A DNA stretch of 64,000 nt, taken from positions 38,275,787 through 38,339,786 of the forward strand of contig JAMXBB010000009.1 in NCBI GenBank assembly GCA_024138015.1, given 5' to 3'. The translations under genes and the position numbers were made by a program. This stretch comes from Lumnitzera littorea (lineage: Eukaryota; Streptophyta; Magnoliopsida; Myrtales; Combretaceae). The notes beneath the pieces were generated by a model. That model saw nothing but the letters and a program-made list of their open reading frames with translations, was not told where the DNA came from and ran no database searches. Of the stretch, positions 1 to 9,734 are shown in pieces; the stretch's first letter is position 1; each line of letters starts with the position of its first letter.

Positions 1-156
1 TTAAGTTACCACTTCTTGACTTTCTTCGAACTTCCCCAACAAGGCACCCCCGTGATCTCTCTCTCTCTCACCACGACCCACCAATGGGACGTTCTCAGGC
101 TACGCTCACAGCTTTTTTTGGCATTAAGAGCTTGTTCTCTCTTCTTCCTTCATCTT

Positions 157-162
157 TTTATT
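157..162 (-). terminator. Candidate poly(A) signal of the HD-Zip gene
   Basis: AATAAA on the minus strand, about 64 bases past the TGA stop of the HD-Zip gene. Position and strand fit a plant near-upstream element. Plant poly(A) signals are loose, so this is a candidate only. Confidence 0.45.
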
Positions 163-225
163 CTTTACAAATACTAACTCTTTACATATTCTCGCATATT
201 ACCTCTAACCAATGCTCACCACTCC

Positions 226-1979
226 TCAGTTCCACTGATCCAAGTACCAATGCAAGGACGGAGCTTGCTCCTCCGAGAAGAAATTACACGTCTCATCCCC
301 ACTGAAGAAGTTGTGCTCTTCCACTTTCACGTAGTGAAACGCCTTCTGAAATGGAAACCCATTATTGTTGTTGCTATTACTCATGTACACGAACTGATTA
401 TGGTTCTGCAATATTCCCGATGACGAAGAAATTGCACCGTTGTTTGGGCTGCCGCTATTGCAGATGTCATCGTTCAGTATCGCACTCGAGTCGCTGTCCG
501 AAGACCCATCCTTCGGTTCAGAAAACATGGTCACTGATGCCTTGATATCTTCCTCAATGTGAGCAAAGCCGTTGGAGTTCGTGCTAAGGTTCTTGTTCTC
601 TTGTGACGATTCGTCCGATAGCGTCGCTAGAGAGTGAGGATTAGCGTCGCGAGAGGTTGTGTTGATAGTGTCGGTTATAATGGGTTTTTTCTCGGACTCG
701 ACAACCACGGTGGTTTCTTCTTTCACGGAAGTGTTGCTCTCCGTGTTCTCCTCGTTGAGCTTTGATTTCAGTTCCCTAATCTGCAACCAGATCAGAAATG
801 GTCACATGTATGATTTTTTAGGGAGCAACATGATTTTGGACTCGTACCATGAGTTTGTGTGTATTCTGAACACAAACATTAAAATTTAGTACGATTGCAT
901 GATGTAATGGACCGACTATGCCACACGTGAATAGTTTATTACTATGGTCAGTCTCCACATCCATAATTGCTTTCCATATAAAATAGGTTCTTCTTTAATC
1001 ATCACAGAGTAAAAGTAAAAGAAAATAATCTTATGAGGAAAGATAATTAATAATGGTAATAGTTATGGAACATTGAAATAGATCAACCCAAATTTTACTA
1101 GATTTGGAAAAATAAATAAAGATTCTTCTGCACCAATGTTTATATATAATCAACCTTAAAAAAGAAGGATAAGTTTCTTATCATAGTCAATATGAAACAA
1201 AATTTACATGTTTGATATGCTATACTATACCTCTTTGAGGAGAGTTTCATTGTCTTGTTGAAGAGCATCATAGTTAAGCTTGAGAGCATCATAGTTGGCT
1301 TTAAGGACACCATAATCTCTCTCCAGCTGTTTCGTCTTCCACCTAGCACGACGGTTCTGGGACCAAACAGCCACTTGTCTAGGTTGCAACCCAAGTTCTT
1401 GTGCCAACTTAATCTTTCTCTCAGGTTCCAATTTGTTCTCAACTTCAAAGTTCTTCTCTAATGCCTTCACTTGATCTACACTCAGCCTTCTTTTCTTCTC
1501 CCCCACATGTCCTGATTCCTCCACACAACCTTCCTCGTCTAGCCCCTCCAACATGGTTTGAAATTCTCTGCTGTACATGTGGTTGCTGTTTCTAGGACTC
1601 TGCTCCTCTGTTACATCAAATGGAAAAATCAGATCAGATAATAGAACCTATTAGTGGGAATCCCACACTTTGGTTATCACTAAGCATGTTCTATTTTAGG
1701 AAGAAAGGTGACTAGAGTTCATTTTTCTGGTTAAACGACAAGGGAATAATTCCAGTTAGGTAATTATGAAAAACAAGACAGCACATGGGCGTCTTATGAG
1801 TCATGTGTTGGTGTGTGAATATATGTCGTGCGTGTGTGGGATTCCTAGTAACAGCCCATTTATGAAACAAACCTGGTTTTATTAATTAATCAAAACGGGG
1901 CCTTTAATTATTAACCTGTTTTTGTTGGGCAGATAGCCATCAAAGCACCCAATGAGTCTGAGCTGTTGAGCCTCTTCAT
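226..1979 (-). CDS. HB6: HD-Zip class I transcription factor, ATHB5/6/16-like (three exons)
   Basis: Nuclear DNA-binding regulator; HD-Zip I proteins bind pseudopalindromic CAATNATTG sites as dimers and act in ABA, light and growth responses (family knowledge). Exons: 1979-1916, 1607-1231 and 780-226, with GT-AG introns of 308 and 450 bases, giving 331 residues (ATHB6 is about 311). The start is the ATG of MKRLNSSDSLGALM, the conserved N-terminus of this group. Residues about 58-113 form the homeodomain; the leucine zipper follows with Leu 116, 123, 130, 137, 144 and 151, one turn of it lying across intron 2. The C-terminal half is acidic and Ser/Asn-rich and ends SLHWYLDQWN, the usual aromatic tail of the group. 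Oddity: residue 104 is Ser (TCC) where the homeodomain has the near-invariant Phe of WFQNRR; Asn and Arg of that motif are kept. Splicing was inferred by matching phase and family sequence. The symbol is by similarity only. Confidence 0.93.
781..1230 (-). other. Intron 2 of the HD-Zip gene
   Basis: Begins GTATAG right after the Glu of LLKE and ends GGTTGCAG before IRELKSKL. It is a phase-0 intron inside the leucine zipper. Reading through it meets a stop at once, so it must be removed. Confidence 0.85.
1608..1915 (-). other. Intron 1 of the HD-Zip gene
   Basis: Begins GTTAAT after ...CCAACAAAAACAG and ends ...GTAACAG on the minus strand. It splits codon 22 after its first base, rebuilding GAG (Glu), so exon 1 CPTKT runs into EEQSPRNSN as in relatives. 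Confidence 0.85.
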
Positions 1980-2470
1980 GACTGTCAAATTCAACAATAG
2001 GTACTTGATCTTGGAACAGATCTCAGATCAAGCTCTTGTTTGTTTCTGAAAAAGAGTTGTGTTGTTGTTCTTTGCTTTCACTTGTTGGTGTCTAGCTAGC
2101 ACTCAAGTGGACTCCCTTTTTTCTTTTCTACAAGTGTCTTATATTACTTGAAAGCAGTCATGAAAGCTGGAAGACTTTCCTAGTCCAACACAAAACTGAA
2201 TTATAGTAGTGTTGTATAAGACTCTCTAACAACAACAATACCTGTCTCTTAGATTCTCCATCTTTCTCATTTCTCACTATTCCTTCTCCTTCGGATCCCA
2301 GGCCCATCACAAGCACGAAAGTTAGAAAGAAATCCAATCCCGCCCCGACTAATTATACCAACCCAACGAGCCAGCTTTTAATAATGACCAAACAATTAAT
2401 AATAATAATTATAATAAGAAGAATCTTTCATTTACTTTACATCATTACTATATATCAATTGCTCAGTCAC
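1980..2470 (-). promoter_or_regulatory. 5' leader and promoter-proximal region of the HD-Zip gene
   Basis: Upstream of the ATG on the minus strand. A TATA-like GATATATAGT lies near 2457-2448, which would place transcription start around 2420 and give a leader of over 400 bases. That leader would hold short upstream ORFs, for example one starting at 2270 (about 14 codons, MRKMENLRDRY...) and one at 2161 (MTAFK). CT-rich and AAC-rich tracts are present. The start site is not defined by the sequence alone. Confidence 0.35.
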
Positions 2471-3829
2471 TACAGTCTAGGACTGTTGATCTACAAAATT
2501 TTAGAGACTGTGAAAAAGGAAAAGAAAGAAGACAACATGGGTTGAGTTGAGGAAGATGAGAAAAATGTTAGAGAGAAGGTAGATCGGGACAGGCCAGCTG
2601 GTGACACAATCTCTCTCTCCTTAAATAAAAATTAAATGGGTTGGGTCTGGTCAGGCATATGAGTTAGAATCTGACTTGGGTTAGGTGCACTGAATTACAC
2701 ATTTTTGCCAAAATGAAATGAACCCAAATTCAACTCAAATGCAAATTGCCTTCTTTCCCATGGTATACCGGATATAGCCCGTAAACTTTCGGTATACATG
2801 AGATTATGCATGGGTGTAGACGTTAATCCTAGGTTGGTTTAGGAAGCGAAGGAAAGTGGAAAAAATAAATGAAGGAAAAAAAAAAAGGGTGAAATTTGTA
2901 AAATATTTTTTTCCATGGGAAATAGAAAATGATGGACCTAGAAAAGAAAGTATATATTAAGTTGATAAGTTTTTCTTTCCCCCGTGTTAAAGTAATTAGT
3001 AAAAAAAGTGATAAGATTCCAATAACAGATTTTCATTTAAAACTTTTATTATCATTTTTAAGAAAATATAGTAATTTTATAATTAAAAGCATTTTTAAAT
3101 ATTATTTTAAGTAATAGTCCCTTCATATCCATTCATTTCATTTTCTCTCTCCAAGTAAGAAAATATATGAATTCTTTTCTTTTATTTTCTTTCTTTTCAA
3201 TTCTTTTCCTACTTCTTTCCACTCCAATTGAAAATATAATAAACTTATTTTTTTTAGCATTAATTGTGCGTTTTACAAAAAGGAAATAAATATAAAAGAT
3301 GAAAAATAATTCTATTTCATTTTTTAACAAACATATTAGGGATAGGTGTAGCAATTTATGCTATAAGGTTATGTCTATGGGTCATTTAGTGTCGAATTTA
3401 AGTCACTATTAAAAAAAGTGAAATATAGATTACCAAAATTAGCTTACAATAAAAACATGATTATTTATATTATACTCGTGTTTTTGTATGTATTATATAT
3501 AATGTCATTTGAGTCCTTTCTAGATACAACAAAGTTTTTAATCATATCCTATATGTATTTGTACAATCATATTAACTTAGAAACCATCATTTTTAACAGA
3601 GCATTGTATATATATATATATATTAGCTAGCTACATCGTTTTATAATTTTTTTTTGGGACGGGAATTAAAATTAATCTATTCTGAGAGATCAAGATTTGT
3701 ACCTTAAAAATACAGCGGTGTCAGTACTTATTAATATATGCTTGATAGGGAACCTTTTATGGAAATTTAAAATTGAGGTTGGATGTGTGCTTATAATTAG
3801 CAATATTTTAAAGCGTTAGGGAGAGATGT

Positions 3830-4111
3830 CGACGTCGACGTCTACATCGACGTAGTAAACGAGTAAACGTGTGTGGCTTGGCTCTATTGAGCAGAGAGAA
3901 AGATCTCGGAAACGTCAGCGTATAATCTCCATCAGAGTGGTCTGGTCGGTGTGATTACTCGGCGAATACTCCCATCCCAGAAAGAGTGCACTTGCCGGGG
4001 ATCACCAGTCAACTATGAGGGCCTGCCATTCTACTGTTTACCTGATAAGAAGAGTGACAGCCATTTAAGTTTGATTACGCAGGTCTTTCTGGTCTGCACT
4101 AATCAAACTTA
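3830..4111. other. GC-rich, CpG-containing island of unknown role
   Basis: In a strongly AT-rich setting, this stretch opens with nested GTCGAC/GACGTC palindromes (3827-3855, several ACGT cores), continues with mixed-composition sequence and ends in a hairpin at 4066-4111. I could not recognise a coding frame, tRNA, 5S RNA or snoRNA. It may be a remnant exon, a MITE end or a conserved non-coding block. Confidence 0.3.
4066..4111. repeat. Near-perfect hairpin
   Basis: AAGTTTGATTA at 4067-4077 pairs with TAATCAAACTT at 4100-4110. Inside, GCAGGTC pairs with GGTCTGC (two G-T wobbles), leaving a five-base loop. One small asymmetric bulge (C opposite AC) separates the two stems. No T-tract or coding context indicates a function. 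Confidence 0.6.
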
Positions 4112-4504
4112 TCCGTCCTAAAATTTACACATATCACCGCAAATCATCAATAATAACCTAAAATTGTTGTTTTTTTTTCCCTTTTTAATTGTAGCTTCGA
4201 GGCTTTAGTGATTGTTTAAATGTCATTTGTATGTATTCAAAATTTATAGAGATAAAACCACTCTTATTATTTAGAGATCAATTTTCGCTTTGATCAATAT
4301 AAAGGTGTATACTACATATAACTGTAAAGATTTATTTATGATAAAAGAAGAATAGCTATTTTGCATGTATCTTTGTTTTAGTTTTCCACGTACCTCTTTT
4401 ACATGTAAAATGAATGGATGTTTGAATTTTCCTTTACTATCACTAAATACATTGATTGAAGTATCCAAATAAATTTATGGGAAAAAAAAAATGTAACAAC
4501 CTAA

Positions 4505-5093
4505 TGATAGTATATATCATAGGTATAGTTCTTAAGTAAACTCTTAGTGGTCTGTAGTTATGTATAGTATAGGACCCGAAAAAAACCCTTATAGCATAAT
4601 CAATGAGTATTCTTTGACGCTCAAGTTAACGGCAAGAGAGAAGGAATCGTAATGAATGGGATAAAGAGGTTAAGAGAGTTCTTAATAGCAGCCCAAAAAA
4701 GATCTTTTACCTAGCAGCTTTACCCCTATTTATAGATTAAGGGATTTAGATATCTCAGACACGTGGCAAAAGGGGACTAATTGGTATAGAATTTGAGGGG
4801 ACGACATTAGTTAGTACGAGAAAAGACAACTAACCTCTTACCAGTTGATGGAGGCTTAGGAAATGAGCTTGTAACATCAGTAGAGGGTACTCACCTTAAT
4901 CTAGTAGCTAAGTTATAGGTCAAGTATCAGGTAGCCATTCAGCATTTAATGATGAGAGAGAAAGAGGCAAGGAGAGGGGAATATGATCGATTCATTAACC
5001 AGAGAGCACTCCTAAAGCAGTCTTTAGAACTAAAGGCAAGCCTTCCTCTTAAGGCTAGGAAGAGGGAAGGAAAGACTTTTGACGAAGGGCTCA
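4505..5093 (-). repeat. 3' LTR of element 1
   Basis: Aligns along its length with 15817-16385, sharing for example GTATATATCAT, CTATTTATAGATTAAGGG and GATGAGAGAGAAAGAGG. TATAAATAG on the minus strand (4734-4726) fits an LTR promoter firing leftward. Ends are TGATAG and GGGCTCA on the plus strand. Many mismatches to its partner mean an old insertion. Confidence 0.85.
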
Positions 5094-5602
5094 TAGAATG
5101 TTTGGGGCTAGGCTTGATTAAGACAAATAGAGCTTAAGTGAATGCAAGGCCAACCTTCTTCTAAGCTGGAGAGACCTTAATATTACATTGGCCAAGCTCT
5201 CTAGTAGGCTTGGACCTCTAAAGCCTTGTGACAAGGACCAACTATTAACACTTGCTTCCTTACTCTTCTTGGTATCAAAGTGATAGGAAGAGCATAAGAA
5301 ACATAGGCTGGAAAGCCTGAAGCCCCTATTGGATCCATTATGGAGATGTAAATGTGTGAGTGTATTAGGGGACTCAAAAGAGTACTATGAATGACCTTCT
5401 AAATGCATCGGCTGACATGATCATTAATAGTGGTCTTTTCTAACATCTGCTTTTTCAAAGCAGAGTGATGACACTTAGGGATGTGCATTGCACACATGAT
5501 CATTAAGGTGTATGGGGAATTTGCAAATTGAGATTAATGAGGGGCATTAATGGTGACTTTTCACTGTCACTTGCCCTTAACTGTTAGATGGGTCGATAGT
5601 GG

Positions 5603-5646
5603 CACGTGGATGGATGGCACCTTTTTCCTATTTGCTATATATAAAA
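5603..5646 (+). promoter_or_regulatory. TATA box and G-box ahead of the antisense gene of element 1
   Basis: CACGTG at 5603-5608 and TATATATAAAA at 5636-5646, followed by a pyrimidine-rich leader, on the strand opposite to gag-pol. The matching place in element 4 has TATATAAAGG followed by similar leader sequence. This suggests the internal gene has its own promoter, as reported for the accessory gene of Grande elements. Confidence 0.5.
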
Positions 5647-5649
5647 GGT

Positions 5650-8600
5650 TGATGGGGACCATTTTCCTCATTCCAAACTTTGCTTCATTTAGGGTTATTT
5701 GAGAGTATGTCATAAGTCTTTCTCTTCTACAAGGCTTGTAGCAAATGAGTGAGTCCAAAATGATTGTTCTGAGTGTAAGAGCTTGAAACTTAGGTTGTAC
5801 CTTGACGGTAGACCCCTTGAACATTGATTAAGGGATCTAATAGGTTACCCAGATATTGGGGACTGCTTTTGAGCACCAATTGAGGGATGTATGTAGATAC
5901 GTTAGCTCCCCATGATGTACTCAGATGTCTATCCTCCAACTACTATAGCATTAGCATCATGGACACCCAATGCTCTCACAATAGATGCTTAAGTGCTGCC
6001 TACCATCTATGATTTTTTTGGCCTTGAGAAGGTGTTCCTTTGTAGCTCAAGAGTACTCAACTTAAATCGGCTCTACAACTCTTATAAAGGCCTTAGGCCT
6101 TAAGAACTTGGTGGGTTGCATAAGTATGCCTGCTCTCTTACATTGATTCAATGGTAGCCTCTACATGTACCTTAGAGTGCTCAGATGACTTCCATGAATC
6201 TCAAGCCTTCGCTGGTGGTTTTTGGCTGTATATTCCAAGCAAGCTGAATGCCCTTTTATGTATATATGTATGTGTGTGTTGGGGCGAAGCGGGGCTGGTG
6301 GGTAGGTATGGTGATGTGTTCCCCTTAAAATTGCTTATATCAACATGGCACTTAAGTACGTCGAAGGAAGACCTCACCACCATGTTAAGTTGGACAAAAC
6401 GGGGGCTTCTTACTTGATAGTGAGCATAGTGGTAAAGAAGGCATGGTGAGCGCATTTCCCTAAGGTCGTAGCCGTTAGCTCGACACTGTGGGTCAATCAT
6501 GGTTCCCTTAGGCAAATAGAGAAGTTGAGTTGAAGTTACGAACTAGCCAACTTAGGTGGAGGCCTTCATATTGCTAGTTAAGGTTTGTAAGCAATTTGGG
6601 TAGGGCGGTACTGTGGGTCAATCATGGTTCCCTTATGCAAATGGAGAAGTTGAGTTGAAGTTACGAACCAGCCAACTTAGGTGGAGGCCTTCATATTGCA
6701 AGTTAAGGTTTGTAAGCAATTTGGGTAGGGCAAAGACCCTTTTACAAGGCTAGGTTGAAGTTATGAGCTTAGAGGCAAGCATCTTACTTGAGCAGTAGGT
6801 TAGGAAGGCTTTGAGCCTCTCTAATGCAATCATGTGTTTTTTTTCTTCTTTTGCACTGACTTATACTAGAGATTGGAATGCTAGCTCCTAAGCCTTGTAA
6901 CTGCCCCGTAAATGATTAATAAATGAGCTAGAGGTATTTAATTACTTTTATGTGTCCTTAGGCTCTCTTTATCTAAACACTTAATAGGTGTTGGTAGCCT
7001 TTGAGGTCATATCCATGTTCTATATGAGGAGGTCTATAGCTAGGCTATTTAGGTACTTCTTCCATTTAAATGGTACTCTTAAGGGTTGGGTATACTGCTC
7101 GAGGTAGAGGGCCTATGTAAAGCTGTTCTACAAGTAGAAGTCCAAGATTGATGATTGGAAGTGCCAATTTTCTCGATGTAGTTGATTCACAAGTTAGACT
7201 TTCTTACCAAGTGGACAAAGCCCATTTATGAAATATTGATTACTTACTTCTAGATAAAGGACAACAAGGCCAAGGACTGGATCCTTAATGTAGTTTGGTG
7301 TAAGGAGAAGGGGTTCAATGTAGTGGAGACCATAGAGCTCTACTTGAAAGGGGAAATGTTGCACTTGTGGTAGACAAGTATAGGTATTGTTATGGCTTGA
7401 GAGGTTAATTGAGAGTTTATTGCCATTAGTCACTAGTAAGGGAGGCAGCTTGGTGCTGCTCTCCTTAGCAAGTACTTGACTCGACACTTATAGTATTTTT
7501 TAATTACTAACTTTGTTGTTTTGCTTGTAGTGTATGACCTGTCTAATGGTGCTTTTAAGGAGCAAATGTTGGCAATCTAGGAGCAGAGGTGTCAGAATTA
7601 AGGAAGAGGTTGATGGAGGGGTAGGATGTAACTCTTGTTGCAAAGAAAAAGTAAGAAGGCTATATCGATTAAGTAGAAGGGGAAGAGGCTTGTGTGTGAG
7701 GGGTTAGGAAGTATCTTGATTGTAGTGCCTTTGAATGTGGTTACTAAGCAGTAGGCGGCTATTGTTACTATGGGTATGGTAGATGCGCCTGAGTGAGATG
7801 AGCACGGGCTGGATGGTGATGCTTGGGAGTTACATGAGTCGAAGGTACCTAAGGGGGAGATACGCTAGAAGGTGGCGATTGAGGAAGGGGTGCACGAGCT
7901 AGAGTTACATAAGTAGATTATGCATGCTGATGGGGGGTTAGAGAGACCTGTCTCTAACTAGGTGGTACAAGAAGATTGTTTAGTAAGGAGGTTCATTGAG
8001 GAGGAGTCGACCGTAGGGGTAGAGAAGTTACTTGAGGAGCAAGGATGGTTAGGTGTTGGTTAAGCTGACAGTACGTCACAAAGGCAGCTTCCTCCCTTAA
8101 TCCACTTAAAGGCTAAGACAGGTGAGTCGTCCCAAGTATATAGTAATACTCACATCATTAAGGAATGACCCTTGAAGAGGATGCATGGTGTGTGAATGTA
8201 GGATATAGCTTAAAATCAATGGGCTTTAGCCATTATGAGAGTGGTCAACAATGCTATAAGCTTAAATAGATATGTGTTTGCTCCAAGGGGGTATCCTTCC
8301 TAATGGGGTCTATTTCTTATCATTCTTTGTTGCTGATCATGTTTTGTCCAACTCTTCATGAGTGATTACTTATGTTTGTTTCCAACTATAGGTTTTGCTA
8401 CAGCACGAGTAAAAGGGAAGGAAGGAGAATGAGAGGCTAAGGGAGGAGCTATCCAAATTAAGGGTACATAATGTATCCTTACATGAGTACAACCAATGTG
8501 GGATTGAGAAGATGCGGCTAAAGTAGAAAGTTACCAACATCAGGTTTGAATTGAACATTGCTAAGAAGTAAGCTAAGAACCTAGAGGCAAAACATGCTAC

Positions 8601-9091
8601 TCACAATGGGGAGTTAGTTATAGCTAAGGGGAGGTGAAGGCAGCTAATAGACTAGTCGATTCTACCAAGCTAGAGGCTACAGTTGCATGGGAGGAGGTGG
8701 AGTCCTCAATGACGAGGGAAGAGGTGGTTAAGGGGGAGGCTAATGCTTTGAGGAGAGAGCTCGAGGAAGCTTAGGTTGAGTTTTAGAAGAGAAAAGAGGA
8801 GTTGGGGAATGGGTGTGATCTGACTCCAATGGCAATGGATGAGTTACTTAAGGAGTTTTCATCCTATGGGAATTACAAGGCCACCCTTATGGTAGGATTA
8901 TGTAAGGATGATCAAGATAGATGCTAAAGAGGCATATCTCAAACTAGACTTTAGTTTCCTAAACTGTATGATAGAGGAGGATGCTATGGGAAATGAGGGT
9001 AGCCAAGGTGGAGAGGAAGAGCTTGACAATGGTAATGGAGGATGTTGCTAGTGGTGGTACTATGGGTGGAGATGAGCATGAGGTGGTTTAG
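5650..9091 (+). pseudogene. Antisense accessory gene of element 1 (PF04195-like, coiled coil), decayed
   Basis: Lies in the long 3' internal region on the strand opposite to gag-pol. Around 6934-7101 the translation shows VFNYFYVSLGSLYLNT, VLVAFEVISMFYMRRS, LFRYFFHLN and GWVYCS. This matches the matching region of elements 4 and 5 and resembles the 'putative gypsy type transposon' family PF04195. About 8640-8790 encodes a charged coiled coil (Lys/Glu/Leu-rich, WEEVESSMTREEVV), and the tail near 8945-9091 (LDFSFLNCM, then acidic) ends at TAG 9089-9091. The region after it is T-rich and UTR-like. Many stops and shifts; start and exon limits are not definable. Function in living relatives is unknown beyond nuclear localisation reported for Grande. 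Confidence 0.6.
6485..6730. repeat. 125-base tandem duplication inside element 1
   Basis: Two direct copies (6485-6609 and 6610-6730), each starting ACTGTGGGTCAATCATGG and ending TTTGGGTAGGGC, differ at only a handful of bases. They are much closer to each other than the two LTRs are, so the duplication happened well after insertion. Confidence 0.9.
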
Positions 9092-9734
9092 GGGCTTTTC
9101 TCTTTTGTTTTCTTTTATAATATTACCATGGTAAATTTGTAGGGTTAGTTTTGCTCTATGTTAGCTTTGCATCTGTTACCAATGCACATGGGTTGGGATG
9201 TTGGCCTTTTAACCTATGTAATCTAAAATGATGTAAATGAAATGTTTTGCAAGTGTTGTTTACTCTTCGTTGTTCAACTTCCATCATGTACATTGTATTT
9301 GCTCTCTACTTTCCTTTGTGTTTCAAATTTTCATATTGGTTGTCATGGAGTCTAGTTAGGTTGTGCAATACTAGGCATAGGCTTAGGAACCTTAGTTTAA
9401 GTAATGTTTAGTTGGGAGCATTAAGCGCGTGGAGCCTAGGTTTAGGGGCCCGAGTATTATAGACTTAGTATATGTTCTTGTCTTATGGGACCCTCGAGTG
9501 TAAACACCTATCAGGTGCTTGAGGTGAGGTTCAAGGCTTGAGTACTCTTAGGTATAAGAACTTATGAGAGTGTCCAGACATTGAGGACAAGAATTGACTC
9601 AACTTAGTCTAATGCATTTATGCTCGTTGATGGATAAGGGGTGGGGTTTAATGATGATTAAGCTATTACAACAAATGACGAGGCATGATGAATACAAAAG
9701 TTGTTTTCTATTTATCTTCTAGAAACATACTTAA

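Larger units (their letters stand above)
2471..4504. other. AT-rich intergenic region
   Basis: No coding region is supportable; short ORFs here are AT-rich and low in complexity. Visible items: an 8-base inverted repeat GTATACCG/CGGTATAC at 2763-2797, an (AT)n run near 3608-3621, and the GC-rich island at 3830-4111 described separately. The LTR of element 1 begins at 4505. Confidence 0.6.

Noticed and set aside
84..545. Plus-strand ORFs over the HD-Zip gene
   Set aside because: They are shadows of exon 3 and its 3' flank. The minus strand carries the family sequence and splice sites.
4066..4111. microRNA precursor
   Set aside because: The stem is too short for a plant miRNA duplex of about 21 bases with the usual flanking pairing; kept only as a hairpin.
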